64,000 nt of DNA, taken from positions 9,104 to 73,103 of the forward strand of contig SVHG01000011.1 in NCBI GenBank assembly GCA_015055965.1, in the 5' to 3' direction. The translations under genes and the position numbers were made by a program. A model generated the notes under the pieces. It saw only the letters and a program-made list of their open reading frames with translations. It was not told where the DNA came from and did no database searches. The stretch's first letter is position 1; each line of letters begins with the position of its first letter. This stretch comes from Clostridiales bacterium. Lineage in GTDB: Bacteria; Bacillota; Clostridia; Christensenellales; Borkfalkiaceae. Positions 19,686-30,642 of this stretch are shown piece after piece.

Positions 19686-21704
19686 ATGAAGAAATCAAAC
19701 AAATACCTAATTTACGCAATAGTATTTTTGGTATTAGCAGGAATAGTAGTCTTTTCGCTAATGTCTAGCATGGCTACTAAAGAGGTAAACACAACGGACT
19801 TCTTTAAGAAAGCCGGCGTACTTACCGTTCAAAGCGAAACACAGCTTGACCCTGATAGTAATCAGGACGGACACTTAGAGTACAAGGTTAACGAAGTAGT
19901 TTACGAGGTTTTATTTGACGGAAGAAAAGATAACTTTATTATAGTAGCAGGCGGCGAGCTTACTTCAATAGAGGTTAACACCTACAACCTAGTTGGTTAC
20001 GTAAAGAAGGGCGGTGACGTTTACGCTTACAAGACCAGCTACCCCAGAGACGATCAGTATTCAAAAATACTTTGGGCTCTTCAAGATGCAGGCCTATCAG
20101 TTAATTACACAGATCCTAATGCAGGCTCTTTATTCTCTTCACTAATAGTTCCCCTTTTAACCATCGGCGTTGGAATATTAATTTTATTCGTATTTATGCG
20201 CCAAGCGCAGGGAAGTAACAAGAACGCAATCGACTTCGGCAAAACAAAAGCAAGAGTAAACCACAACGTGCCCGTTCGTTTTTCAGACGTAGCGGGGGCA
20301 GAAGAGGAAAAGCAAGAGCTACAAGAAGTAGTGGAATTTTTAAAGAACCCCAAAAAATTCTCTACCTTAGGCGCAAAGATTCCCAAGGGCGTTTTATTAG
20401 TAGGCCCTCCGGGAACGGGTAAAACACTATTTGCAAAAGCAGTAGCGGGCGAAGCAAACGTACCCTTCTTCTCTATCAGCGGTTCAGACTTCGTTGAAAT
20501 GTTCGTTGGTGTTGGTGCTTCACGTGTGCGCGATTTATTCCAAATGGCAAAAAAGGCAATGCCCTGTATCGTATTCATAGACGAAATTGACGCAGTAGGC
20601 CGTCAAAGAGGAGCAGGCCTTGGCGGTGGTAACGACGAAAGAGAGCAAACCCTTAACCAGTTACTGGTTCAAATGGACGGTTTTGAATCAAACGAAGGCA
20701 TAATCATTATGGCTGCAACCAACAGAGCAGACATATTAGACCCCGCGTTAATGCGTCCCGGCAGATTTGACCGCCAAATTCACATCAATCTTCCGGACGT
20801 TCGCGGTCGTGAAGCAATTTTAAAGGTTCATTCAAGAAACAAACCCTTAGCTTCTAACGTATCGTTCAAGATTTTAGCGAAGATGACCACCGGTTTTTCA
20901 GGCGCGGATCTTGCAAACCTACTAAACGAAGCTGCAATTTTAGCTGCAAGAGCTAACAGAAAGGCTATCACTAACGAAGATCTATACGAAGCAATAGAAA
21001 AAATCGCTATGGGCCCCAAGAAGAGCAGTAGATTGGTTACCGAAAGCGACAAGCGTATCACGGCATATCACGAAGCAGGCCACGCAATCTGCGCGAAGCT
21101 ACTTCCCCATTGTGACGAAGTTCACGAGGTTACCATTATTCCTCGCGGAAACGCTGCAGGCTATACTCTTACCAGACCTACTAACGACGATCAGCACACC
21201 AGCAAGAACGAGCTATTAGATAGAATCACTATGACTCTTGGCGGTAGAGCTGCGGAAGAAATCATTATTAAGGACTTCACCGCAGGCGCAAGCCAAGATA
21301 TTAAGCAGGTTTCTAAGATTGCGCGCGTAATGGTTACCGAATTTGGTATGAGCGATAAGATTGGCCCCGTTAACTACGGTAGCGACGATCAAATTTTCGT
21401 TGGTCGCGACTATCAAACCAGAACCGTTTACAGCGAAGCTCTTGCTAAGCTAATAGACGAAGAGGTTCAAACGATAATCAAGGCGGGAAGAGAAAAGGCT
21501 CTTGAGCTGCTTACCGCAAACAAAGATAAGCTTGACCTTATGGCAAGACTTCTTATCGAAAAAGAAACTATTTACTCTGAAGAAGTTAACATGATTATGA
21601 AGGGTGAAAGCTTTGAAGCAATCGTGGACTATATGGAAAAAACCGCCGAAGAACAAAGATTAGATCCCTTCCATATCGGCAAAAACGAAGGGAACGCTAA
21701 CTAA
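19686..21704 (+). CDS. ftsH: ATP-dependent zinc metalloprotease FtsH
   Basis: Walker [12 protein letters not shown] '[14 protein letters not shown]', HEAGH zinc motif; start MKKSNKYL. Confidence 0.96.
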   Translation: MKKSNKYLIYAIVFLVLAGIVVFSLMSSMATKEVNTTDFFKKAGVLTVQSETQLDPDSNQDGHLEYKVNEVVYEVLFDGRKDNFIIVAGGELTSIEVNTYNLVGYVKKGGDVYAYKTSYPRDDQYSKILWALQDAGLSVNYTDPNAGSLFSSLIVPLLTIGVGILILFVFMRQAQGSNKNAIDFGKTKARVNHNVPVRFSDVAGAEEEKQELQEVVEFLKNPKKFSTLGAKIPKGVLLVGPPGTGKTLFAKAVAGEANVPFFSISGSDFVEMFVGVGASRVRDLFQMAKKAMPCIVFIDEIDAVGRQRGAGLGGGNDEREQTLNQLLVQMDGFESNEGIIIMAATNRADILDPALMRPGRFDRQIHINLPDVRGREAILKVHSRNKPLASNVSFKILAKMTTGFSGADLANLLNEAAILAARANRKAITNEDLYEAIEKIAMGPKKSSRLVTESDKRITAYHEAGHAICAKLLPHCDEVHEVTIIPRGNAAGYTLTRPTNDDQHTSKNELLDRITMTLGGRAAEEIIIKDFTAGASQDIKQVSKIARVMVTEFGMSDKIGPVNYGSDDQIFVGRDYQTRTVYSEALAKLIDEEVQTIIKAGREKALELLTANKDKLDLMARLLIEKETIYSEEVNMIMKGESFEAIVDYMEKTAEEQRLDPFHIGKNEGNAN

Positions 21705-21720
21705 TTTTTAGAGGTGTATC

Positions 21721-22491
21721 ATGGCAAAAATAATATCCTTTTCAAACCAAAAGGGTGGTGTTGGTAAGACTTCAACTTGTGTAAACCTATCTGCAGGGCT
21801 TGCCTTAAAGGGCAAGAAAACCCTGCTTATAGATATGGACCCTCAAGGTAACGCGACCACGGGCTTGGGCTTTTCTAAAAGTGAACTAACGAATTCCGTG
21901 TATAACGTGCTAATAGACGATCTACCTGCATCATCAGCTATCCACAAAACGGCAGTTGAAAATCTTGATATCTTGCCCGCAAGCATAGACCTTGCCGGCG
22001 CGGAGGTAGAGCTGGTTTACCTTAAAAATCGCGAAAAGAGATTAAGAGAAAAGCTTGAATCGGTTAAAGACAACTACGATTTTATTATGATAGACTGTCC
22101 CCCCTCGTTAGGGCTTTTAACGATTAACGCTCTTTCTGCTTCTAATTCGGTTATCATTCCAATTCAAAGCGAGTATTACGCGTTAGAAGGTTTATCACAG
22201 CTAATGAACACCATTAAATTAGTAGTTAAGCATCTTAACCCAGAGCTGGTTATAGACGGCGTTGTTGTTACTATGTACGACGGCAGGGCTCTTATTTCTA
22301 AGCAAATATCCGCAGAAATCCACAAATTTTTCGGCAAAAAGATGTTTAACACGGTTGTTCCCAGAAACATAAGAGTTTCTGAAGCGCCCAGCCACGGCGT
22401 ACCCGTAATGATTCACGATCCTAGATGCAACGGAGCAAAGGCTTATGTTGCCTTGGCAGAAGAGTTTTTACAACGCGAAAGCAAGAAGTAA
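21721..22491 (+). CDS. parA: Chromosome partitioning ATPase ParA/Soj
   Basis: Deviant Walker A 'FSNQKGGVGKTSTCVNL', 'IDMDPQGNATTGLG'. Confidence 0.95.
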   Translation: MAKIISFSNQKGGVGKTSTCVNLSAGLALKGKKTLLIDMDPQGNATTGLGFSKSELTNSVYNVLIDDLPASSAIHKTAVENLDILPASIDLAGAEVELVYLKNREKRLREKLESVKDNYDFIMIDCPPSLGLLTINALSASNSVIIPIQSEYYALEGLSQLMNTIKLVVKHLNPELVIDGVVVTMYDGRALISKQISAEIHKFFGKKMFNTVVPRNIRVSEAPSHGVPVMIHDPRCNGAKAYVALAEEFLQRESKK

Positions 22492-22590
22492 TAACAAAAA
22501 ATATTTAATCATTCACCGTTCGAAGCAAACAAAAACCGCCCTATAAGGCGATTATCGGCACATAGTTAACACAAAAAGGAGGAAAGTAAA

Positions 22591-23496
22591 GTGAAGGTTA
22601 CCAAAGGACTTGGCAAAGGTCTTTCTGCTTTATTTAGTGAAACAAGCGAAGATTACAGCCGTTTTACATACGACGAAAGCAAAATGACTGAAGAGCAAGC
22701 TAACGCCGTTTATGAAATAGAACTAGAAAAAATATTTGCAAACCCAAACCAACCCAGAAAGGTTTTTGATGCGGGCGCGTTAAAGGAGCTTGCAGATTCT
22801 ATTTCCGTTCACGGTGTTATTACCCCTATCGTTCTTAATAAGAGTGAGAACGGTAAATATATGATTATTGCGGGCGAAAGAAGATTCCGCGCAAGTAAGC
22901 TTGCAGGAAAAACAACCATTCCCGCTATTATTAGAGAGTACGACGAACGCCAAATTAAAGAAATTTCTTTAATAGAAAACTTACAGCGTGAAGATTTAAA
23001 TCCCATTGAAGCTGCAACCGCTATGCAACAGCTTATGAAGGATTACAATATGACGCAGGAAGAGCTTTCCGGTAGAATAGGTAAAAGTAGATCTGCAGTA
23101 GCAAACACCTTACGACTATTAACCCTTTCTAAGGAAGTTATTAAGCTTGTAGAAAGCAACAAGCTTTCAGCAGGCCACGCCCGCGCGCTTGTAACCTTAC
23201 CTGCAGACGTTCAGGCAAATATTGCAAATAAGGCTGTTAAAGATAAGCTTTCCGTTCGTGACGTAGAGCAGGCTGTTAAGGATTATTACAATCCCCCCGA
23301 AAAGAAAAAAGCGGCAGCTAAGCCTATGAGCGTAGAGCTTAAGGATATGATTAACCGTATGCAAAGATCTTTCGGCACTAAGGTTCAGGCTATCGGTAAC
23401 GACAGAAAGGGCAGAATTTATATCGACTATTACACCCGTGACGATTTGGATAGAATAGTGGAAATTCTTGACCTTATTGATAAACATAAAAAGTAA
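22591..23496 (+). CDS. parB: Chromosome partitioning protein ParB/Spo0J
   Basis: 'IFANPNQPRKVF', 'IAGERRFRASKLAG', 'IENLQREDLNPIEAA', HTH region. Confidence 0.95.
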   Translation: MKVTKGLGKGLSALFSETSEDYSRFTYDESKMTEEQANAVYEIELEKIFANPNQPRKVFDAGALKELADSISVHGVITPIVLNKSENGKYMIIAGERRFRASKLAGKTTIPAIIREYDERQIKEISLIENLQREDLNPIEAATAMQQLMKDYNMTQEELSGRIGKSRSAVANTLRLLTLSKEVIKLVESNKLSAGHARALVTLPADVQANIANKAVKDKLSVRDVEQAVKDYYNPPEKKKAAAKPMSVELKDMINRMQRSFGTKVQAIGNDRKGRIYIDYYTRDDLDRIVEILDLIDKHKK

Positions 23497-23516
23497 GCCT
23501 ATAAGGCGATTAACGG

Positions 23517-23548
23517 CAAAAAGCGGAATATTTTTTCCGCTTTTTTCA
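23517..23548 (+). terminator. Terminator downstream of parB
   Basis: AAAAAGCGGAAtatttTTTCCGCTTTTTT. Confidence 0.8.
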
Positions 23549-23621
23549 TAACAAATATCATAAAAACTTTTACTTTAAGCTTTATATATTTAATAAAATT
23601 TATTACTCATAAGGAAAACGA

Positions 23622-25673
23622 ATGATGAAAAAAGTATTAATTCAACTGCTTTCTTTAGTGCTTGCGTTCGCTTTGTCTTTGGGGGTTTGGGCGATAGGTT
23701 TTTATATAAACGTAAATCTTAACGGCAATTCCTTTAATCAACTGTTTAACAGCTTAACGATTATATTAATGGTATTAATCGTTATACTTGCCGTAATAAA
23801 CGCGGTAAAAAACTTCGCCTTTAACAAACGCTTTAACGGCATGAACGCTAAAGAAGGTCAAGCATACGCGTTAGAAAAAAAGGAAGAAATTCAGCAAAAC
23901 GTAGCTAAAGCAGAAAGAAATTTAAACAAAAAAATCTCTTTATTCAACTGCTATAAATGCTTACTAATCGTACTGTTTTGCGCAACCTGCTTACTTTTAG
24001 GGCTTGCAAAAAATCAATCGTTAACGACCTTCATTGTAATTATTGCAGTATTTTTTAATTGGAGCATAATAAATTCCTTTATGCCCCTTCCAACACAAAA
24101 AATCAACCCCAAAACGATATTATCCCCAGAAGAGTTCCCATATATTTATTCGCTTATTAACAAAGCGCGTGAAAGGGTAAATTACAAGGGAAAAATTCTT
24201 GCAGTTCTTGCAGGTCGTGGAGTTTCTATTTTTGAAAATTCAAAGGGCGTTTACCTTCTTTTTGGTTCTGAAGAGGTTTCTTTGTTTAGCGAAGAAGAGC
24301 TATTTTCAGTTTTAGTTCACGAGCTAGAGCATTTAAAAAATTCAGACACGAAACGCAGATTTAGGCTTCATTCCTTCATAGAACAAAACGAATCTCAAGG
24401 TGAAAACAACGCTATTTTAGATGCCGGAAAAACCTTCTTTTGTTCCTATTTCTTAAAGGAACTTCTTTTAGCAATTATTCAGTTTGACGCAAACTCTTCC
24501 TTAGAGCGCGAAAGGCTTGCAGACCTTGCCGTTATTGAAGCCGGGGTAGAGCAGGACTTTATTAACGCAACCGCAAAAACTATGCTGTTTGCTTTATACG
24601 GCGAACACCCTTGGAAAGAGATTTCTTTTGACACCTATAAAGAGCTAACCCCCATAACCAACTTCTGCCAAGTTAACGTGGCGTGTTTTTTACAAAAAGT
24701 TGAGCTATATGGCGATAAATGGCACTTTACCTTACAAAACGAGCTACCTTCACGCAGGGATTCACACCCCACGCTGAAGATGCGAATGGAAGCGCTTAAG
24801 GTAAGCGAATATAAAGTGGATTTTACCAAAAAAGAAGGTACGTATACCCAAGAACTTGACCTTTTACTTCAAAAAAGCTCTTCACTTATCACCGACCTTG
24901 GTTTTAAAAACAAAAAGAAGGACGATTATTTGTTAATACGCGCAAGCGCTTACGACGAAAGAATAAAAGCTATGAACCGTTACGACAAGCGCGACGAATG
25001 GAGCACCCTAACCGATTCTGAGCTTATAGAAAGCGCGCAAGCCTTTTTATTCATAGACGATAGCAAGGCAGAAAGAATTTTGCGCGAGGTTGTGGAAAGA
25101 TCAAATTCTTCCTTTGCTTGTTATTTACTTGCTTGTCTTTACGCAAGGGAATATAACGACGAATGCATTGAATTATTTAAAAAATGTGCGATAGACCCAA
25201 CTGCAACTAGCGAAGCTATAGATCAGCTTGGAAAATACGCTTTAAAAACGGGCAATCAAAAGCTATTAGATGAATACCGTGAAAACGCGCCCAACAAATA
25301 TGATTTTGCAGAAGACGAAATTATGCAAACTCTATTTTCAAAAAACGGGTTAGAATCTCCAAACGAAAGCCACCAAGAGACTGTTAACGAAATAGTAGAA
25401 AAGCTAAGCGAATATTGGGGAAATAATCTAACCGCTATTTATATCGGCGTGCGTGAAACGGAAAGCCAAACCTTGGTTTACTATATTGCAATAGATTATA
25501 ACAAAAAAGCCCCTCACGAGCAAACGCAAACGGCTTATGAAGAAACCTGCTATTTTATTAACAGACTTTCTAAGGCTGGCAAAAAGTTCTATATCTTCTT
25601 TGGCGGTAAGGAATTTAACACCCTTAAAAAGCTAACCGGCAGTAAAGTATATGAGAAAAAAGCAGATAAATAA
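23622..25673 (+). CDS. M48-like membrane metallopeptidase with C-terminal repeat-like extension
   Basis: N-terminal TM helices; 'VLVHELEHLKNSDTKRR' (HExxH) and downstream 'ERERLADLAVIEAG'. Confidence 0.75.
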   Translation: MMKKVLIQLLSLVLAFALSLGVWAIGFYINVNLNGNSFNQLFNSLTIILMVLIVILAVINAVKNFAFNKRFNGMNAKEGQAYALEKKEEIQQNVAKAERNLNKKISLFNCYKCLLIVLFCATCLLLGLAKNQSLTTFIVIIAVFFNWSIINSFMPLPTQKINPKTILSPEEFPYIYSLINKARERVNYKGKILAVLAGRGVSIFENSKGVYLLFGSEEVSLFSEEELFSVLVHELEHLKNSDTKRRFRLHSFIEQNESQGENNAILDAGKTFFCSYFLKELLLAIIQFDANSSLERERLADLAVIEAGVEQDFINATAKTMLFALYGEHPWKEISFDTYKELTPITNFCQVNVACFLQKVELYGDKWHFTLQNELPSRRDSHPTLKMRMEALKVSEYKVDFTKKEGTYTQELDLLLQKSSSLITDLGFKNKKKDDYLLIRASAYDERIKAMNRYDKRDEWSTLTDSELIESAQAFLFIDDSKAERILREVVERSNSSFACYLLACLYAREYNDECIELFKKCAIDPTATSEAIDQLGKYALKTGNQKLLDEYRENAPNKYDFAEDEIMQTLFSKNGLESPNESHQETVNEIVEKLSEYWGNNLTAIYIGVRETESQTLVYYIAIDYNKKAPHEQTQTAYEETCYFINRLSKAGKKFYIFFGGKEFNTLKKLTGSKVYEKKADK

Positions 25674-25712
25674 TTTGCTTAATTATTAACTTAATCACAG
25701 CAAAATAAACAT

Positions 25713-25738
25713 CCACCCGAATATCGGGTGGTTTTTAT
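25713..25738 (+). terminator. Terminator after M48-like gene
   Basis: CCACCCGA-atat-CGGGTGG followed by T-rich tract. Confidence 0.75.
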
Positions 25739-25838
25739 TTTTCGGGCATAGCCATTGCTTACTGGCTAGCACAAACGTGCTTTTTATTTGACCTGCCAGT
25801 CATGCACTTATTACCTGCTACCCGTCAACGGGTTTCAC

Positions 25839-26060
25839 TTTTGCCTTCTCCTGCGGGAGAAGGTGTCACGAGTTTTCGAGTGACGGATGAGGAGTTGTAT
25901 AATTTAGTGCTTTAATTTTTATTTGTATTTTTTACCAAAACACCTCATCCACCACTAACGTGGTCCCCCTTCCCCCACTGGGGAAGGCTCTTTTCCACTC
26001 ACCGGTAAACCTCTACCAAGCCACGCGACTATCGCGTGGTTTTTCTTTATATCAAAAACA
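25839..26060. repeat. About 220-bp dispersed intergenic repeat, copy 1 (MITE-like, imperfect inverted arms)
   Basis: Near-identical to 30766-30988; CCTTCTCCtgcGGGAGAAGG...GGATGAGG / CCTCATCC...CCTTCCCCcactGGGGAAGG. Confidence 0.85.
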
Positions 26061-26090
26061 GGCTATAGTGCATTAATCGCGCTATAGCCT
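26061..26090. repeat. Palindromic CTATAG/GCGATTAATCGC intergenic element
   Basis: GGCTATAGtgcattaatcgcgCTATAGCC. Confidence 0.75.
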
Positions 26091-26168
26091 TTCTTTTTGC
26101 AAATTAACTTATCACAAAAGCCCCGCTTTTTAGCGAGGCTTTAATTAGTTGTTTTTGCGTGCAAATCC

Positions 26169-26285
26169 AATGGCTATGGCACTAAATAAGTTTCAATTAC
26201 GAGTTAGAGCGGTTAAACCGAGCATTGACCGACGGGATTTTACTTGGCGTAAATGACCGAGGGCAAGCGCAAGGCTTCACCGCTA
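26169..26285. repeat. Dispersed intergenic repeat (family C), copy 1
   Basis: Matches reverse complement of 37503-37625. Confidence 0.75.
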
Positions 26286-26460
26286 TCACGAAGTAAGTGG
26301 ATCTTATTGTAAATAAGGTTTAGATGCGAGCAAGAGCAGGCGTTTTAGTTTTGAGCGCAGGGGGCGACCTTGTTGGTCGCAGGTCATCCAACGAAGTTGG
26401 TGCAATTCTATAATAAAAACTAAAAGAACGAACTATTGCGAAGTAGATAAGCCTTATTTT

Positions 26461-29400
26461 TTAGTCTTTTTTAGCAAGCGTTTTATACTTAGCCAATCTT
26501 GCGTTGTTTTCTTCTTCAGCCTTTTCAAATAATTCGGCAGCTAATTCGGGTTGAGCCTTCTTTAAGCTGGTGTATCTGGTTTCGCCCATTAAGAATTCTT
26601 GATAGCTTGCAGTAGGATCTTTACTATCTAAAGTGAAGGGGTTACCTTCGGTGATAGCAGGATTGTATCTGTAAAGATGCCAGTAACCGGCGTCAACAGC
26701 CTTCTTTTCTTCAAGTTGAGAATTGCTCATATTGATACCGTGGTTGATACAGGGAGCGTAACAGATTAATAAAGAAGGTCCGTCGTAGCTTTCAGCTTCA
26801 ACAACAGCGTTTAAGAATTGTTGCTTGTTAGCACCCATAGAGCATTGTGCAACGTAAACGTAGCCGTAGCTCATAGCCATCATACCAAGGTCTTTCTTCT
26901 TAACTCTCTTACCGCCGGCAGCGAACTTAGCAACAGAGCCGGTGGGGGTAGACTTAGAAGCTTGACCGCCGGTGTTAGAGTAAACTTCGGTATCTAATAC
27001 TAAAACGTTTACGTCAACGTTCATAGCAAGAACGTGGTCTAAACCGCCGTAACCGATATCGTATGCCCAACCGTCACCACCGATAATCCAAATAGATTTC
27101 TTAATTAAGCAGTCGCTTTGAGCCTTGATTTCTTTAAGGATAACCTTAATTTCGCCACGGGTATTCTTAATAGCAGCAGGAAGCTCGCTGATAATAACCT
27201 TAGCGATTTCTTTACTCTTTTCTGCGCTGTTTCTATTTTCTAACCATTCAATAAGAGCTTTCTTAATCTTACCCTTAGCACCGTTAGCAATAGCAAGCTC
27301 TACGGTAGCAGCAAGCTTATCACGTCTTTGAGCGTAAGCAAGGTAGTAGCCGTAACCGTGTTCAGCGTTATCTTCGAATAATGAGTTAGCCCAAGCAGGT
27401 CCTTTGCCTTCAGCGTTCTTGGTGTAAGGACAGGTAGGAGCGCTACCGCCGTAAATAGAAGAACAACCGGTTGCGTTAGAAATAAGCATTCTATCGCCGA
27501 ATAATTGGGTAATAACCTTAATGTAAGGAGTTTCGCCACAGCCTGCGCATGCGCCGGAGAATTCAAATAGGGGTTTAGCAAATTGGCTACCCTTAACAGA
27601 GGTCTTCTTAAATGCAGAGGTGTCTACTTCGGGAAGTGATTCGCTGTAATCGTAGTTGGGAACTTCTTTAGCAGCAACCTTTTCAAAGGGAACCATAGTG
27701 ATTGCCTTTTCCTTTGCGGGACATACGTTAGCGCAAACACCGCAACCCATACAGTCTAGGGGAGAAACTTGCATTCTGTATTCAAATCCCTTAAGGCCCA
27801 TAGCTAGCTTAGTGGTGTAACCTTCAGGCTTTTCTGCGCCAACAGCGTTAAGAGCAGGTCTTAAACAAGCGTGGGGACATACGAAAGCACATTGGTTACA
27901 TTGAATACATTTTTCAGCATCCCAAACGGGTAACTTAATAGCAACACCGCGTTTTTCATATTGGGTAGTTCCGGTGGGAACTGAACCGTCTGCATTGAAA
28001 GCAGAAGAGGGAAGCTGATCGCCTTCTAAAGCAAGAATGGGGTGAACGATATTCTTGAAGTATTCAGTTCCGCCGATTTCAAGTGCGGGAGCGCCTTCTT
28101 CGGTGGTAGCCCAGTCAGCAGGAATAGCGATTTCTACTAATTCAGAAGAAGCTTTGTCGATAGCAGCGTAGTTCATGTTAACAACTGCGTCGCCCTTCTT
28201 GCCGTAGCTCTTCTTAACTGCAGCCTTCATATATTCTTCAGCATCAGCGTAAGGCATAATGTCTTGGTTAATGAAGAAGAAAGCAGCCTGCATGATTGCG
28301 TTGGTTCTTCCGCCAAGGCCGATTTCGCCGGCAATCTTAATAGCGTCAATATTATATAATTTAGCTTGCTTTTTAGCAAGTAAACGCTTCATAGAAGCGG
28401 GTAAGTGCTTGTTAAGCTCTTCAATGGTATTCCAAGAAGAGTTGAGTAGGAATTTACCGCCAACCTTTAAGTCCTTAACCATATCGTAACGAAGAACGTA
28501 AGAGGGGTTGTGGCAAGCAATAAAGTCAGCAGCGTCAATTAGGTAGGTTGACTGAATGGGAGTCTTACCAAATCTTAAGTGAGAAACGGTAATACCGCCT
28601 GACTTCTTAGAATCGTAGAAGAAGTAACCTTGAGCGTACATGTCGGTATGGTCACCGATAATCTTAATAGAGTTCTTGTTAGCGCCAACGGTACCGTCTG
28701 AGCCTAAGCCGTAGAACTTACAGCTGATAGTTCCTTCGGGAGCAGCGTCGTACTTTTCGCTGAAATCTAATGAAGTATTGGTGATATCGTCATAAATACC
28801 AACGGTGAAGTGATTCTTGGGTTTATCCTGTTCAAGATTCTTGTAAACAGAAAGAACCATAGAGGGGTTAAATTCCTTAGAACCTAAACCGTATCTACCG
28901 CCAACAACGGTAATTCTCTTCTTAGCTTCTGCTAAAGCGGTGCAAACGTCAAGATATAAGGGTTCGCCAAGGCTACCGGGTTCTTTAGTTCTATCTAAAA
29001 CGGCAATCTTCTTAGTGGTTTTGGGAAGAGCCTTTAAGAATGCTTTTGCAAAGAAAGGTCTGTATAATCTAACCTTAATTAAGCCGTACTTGTGGCCTTC
29101 TGCGTTAAGCTTGTTAATGGTTTCTTCAACACATTCAGCGCCGCTACCCATAATAACGATAACGTTTTCTGCATCAGGTGCACCAACGTAGTCGAATAAA
29201 TGATAGCTTCTGCCGGTAAGCTTAGAAACCTTATCCATCATCTTTTGAACGATTTCAGGGGTAGCTTCATAGTAGCAGTTAGCAGTTTCCTTGTTTTGGA
29301 AATAGATATCTGCGTTTTGAGCAGTACCTTTTTGGATGGGGTGGTCGGGGTTAAGAGCGCGTTGTCTGAATTCTTCAATATCACTCATATCAACGAGCTT

Positions 29401-29970
29401 TTTCATTTCGTCATATTCAATAGCGTCAATCTTTTGAACTTCGTGGCTGGTTCTAAAACCGTCAAAGAAGTGTAAGAAGGGCACTTTGCACTTTAAGGTA
29501 GAAAGATGAGCAACTAAAGCAAGGTCCATAACTTCTTGAACGGAAGCTGAAGAAAGCATTGCAAAACCCGTTTGACGGCAAGCCATAACGTCTGAATGGT
29601 CACCGAAAATGTTTAATGCTTGACCGGCAACAGCTCTCGCGCTAACGTGGAATACGGTAGGAAGTAATTCACCCGCGATTTTATACATATTGGGAATCAT
29701 TAAAAGTAAGCCTTGGCTTGCGGTATAGGTAACCGTTAAAGCACCGGCAGAAAGTGAGCCGTGAACAGCGCCTGCTGCGCCACCTTCAGATTGAAGCTCT
29801 GCAAGTAATAGCTTTTGGCCAAACATGTTTTCTCTGCCGGCAGTAGCCCATTCGTCAGCTACTTCAGCCATGGGTGAAGAAGGGGTTATCGGGTAAATAG
29901 CTGCAACTTCACTAAACGCATACGCAACGTGGCTGGCAGCGGTATTACCGTCAATGGTCATTTTTTTCAT
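26461..29970 (-). CDS. nifJ: Pyruvate:ferredoxin (flavodoxin) oxidoreductase, single polypeptide
   Basis: 'AAYPITPSSPMAE' type start, 2x[4Fe-4S] 'CIQCNQCAFVCPHAC' and 'CMGCGVCANVCPAKE', TPP-binding 'GGDGWAYDIGYGGLDHVLA'. Confidence 0.95.
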   Translation of the reverse strand: MKKMTIDGNTAASHVAYAFSEVAAIYPITPSSPMAEVADEWATAGRENMFGQKLLLAELQSEGGAAGAVHGSLSAGALTVTYTASQGLLLMIPNMYKIAGELLPTVFHVSARAVAGQALNIFGDHSDVMACRQTGFAMLSSASVQEVMDLALVAHLSTLKCKVPFLHFFDGFRTSHEVQKIDAIEYDEMKKLVDMSDIEEFRQRALNPDHPIQKGTAQNADIYFQNKETANCYYEATPEIVQKMMDKVSKLTGRSYHLFDYVGAPDAENVIVIMGSGAECVEETINKLNAEGHKYGLIKVRLYRPFFAKAFLKALPKTTKKIAVLDRTKEPGSLGEPLYLDVCTALAEAKKRITVVGGRYGLGSKEFNPSMVLSVYKNLEQDKPKNHFTVGIYDDITNTSLDFSEKYDAAPEGTISCKFYGLGSDGTVGANKNSIKIIGDHTDMYAQGYFFYDSKKSGGITVSHLRFGKTPIQSTYLIDAADFIACHNPSYVLRYDMVKDLKVGGKFLLNSSWNTIEELNKHLPASMKRLLAKKQAKLYNIDAIKIAGEIGLGGRTNAIMQAAFFFINQDIMPYADAEEYMKAAVKKSYGKKGDAVVNMNYAAIDKASSELVEIAIPADWATTEEGAPALEIGGTEYFKNIVHPILALEGDQLPSSAFNADGSVPTGTTQYEKRGVAIKLPVWDAEKCIQCNQCAFVCPHACLRPALNAVGAEKPEGYTTKLAMGLKGFEYRMQVSPLDCMGCGVCANVCPAKEKAITMVPFEKVAAKEVPNYDYSESLPEVDTSAFKKTSVKGSQFAKPLFEFSGACAGCGETPYIKVITQLFGDRMLISNATGCSSIYGGSAPTCPYTKNAEGKGPAWANSLFEDNAEHGYGYYLAYAQRRDKLAATVELAIANGAKGKIKKALIEWLENRNSAEKSKEIAKVIISELPAAIKNTRGEIKVILKEIKAQSDCLIKKSIWIIGGDGWAYDIGYGGLDHVLAMNVDVNVLVLDTEVYSNTGGQASKSTPTGSVAKFAAGGKRVKKKDLGMMAMSYGYVYVAQCSMGANKQQFLNAVVEAESYDGPSLLICYAPCINHGINMSNSQLEEKKAVDAGYWHLYRYNPAITEGNPFTLDSKDPTASYQEFLMGETRYTSLKKAQPELAAELFEKAEEENNARLAKYKTLAKKD

Positions 29971-30487
29971 TGAAAAACCTCCGTTTAATATTGAAAAATT
30001 AATTATTTTTAAGTCATTTGCGCGCTTTCTTTTTTAACGCACCTTTCATATTATATAACTTATTTAATTATAAGTCAATAGATAGTAGCAAAATTTTAAA
30101 AATTTTTGCATTTTTATTTTGTTTTTATACGCCCATATTCATATTTTAACATTAAAATTGTGTATAACGGGGTTTTTAGTGGGTGCGTTTTATTAAGCAA
30201 CCGTTAAATATTTTATTAAAAAATAGGGTTTTTAGGGCTTTTTTTACCACTTTTTTATCAATTTTTTTGTTTTTATTAACACTTTTACTTATTGCAAAAT
30301 ATTACCTAATCCCTTTTGCAAGCAAAAATGCAGTAAAGGGGTAACACTTTACCCTTTTTGTTTTTTTTGGCTTTTTTTGCATTAGGGGTAGGGCTCTACG
30401 TTATGTTCTTTATTCGCAAACGCTATCATTACGTTAGTTCTTAGACTCTATCACTTCGCTTTGCTCGTTCCAGAGTGACAAATACCT

Positions 30488-30517
30488 GTCATTCTGGAGC
30501 GTAAGCGATAGAATCTC
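30488..30517 (+). repeat. GTCATTCTGGAG-hairpin-GATAGAATCTC element
   Basis: Same framework at 41567 and 42309 and inverted near 37706. Confidence 0.75.
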
Positions 30518-30519
30518 TT

Positions 30520-30626
30520 TTGCGTAAGCAATCACGCATTTATGCGTGTATGTAATTGTTTAAGTAGTAAACGTATGTAATCAGTCGCAGACTGTATGTC
30601 ATCACACCACGAGGTGTGTATATAAT
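30520..30626 (+). repeat. Hairpin array A: different stems separated by TATGTAAT-type linkers
   Basis: CACGCAtttaTGCGTG / GTTTAagtagTAAAC / CAGTCgcaGACTG / CACACCacgaGGTGTG with linkers TATGTAAT, TATGTAAT, TATGTCAT, TATATAAT. Confidence 0.85.
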
Positions 30627-30642
30627 AAGAGCCATCCCTAAA

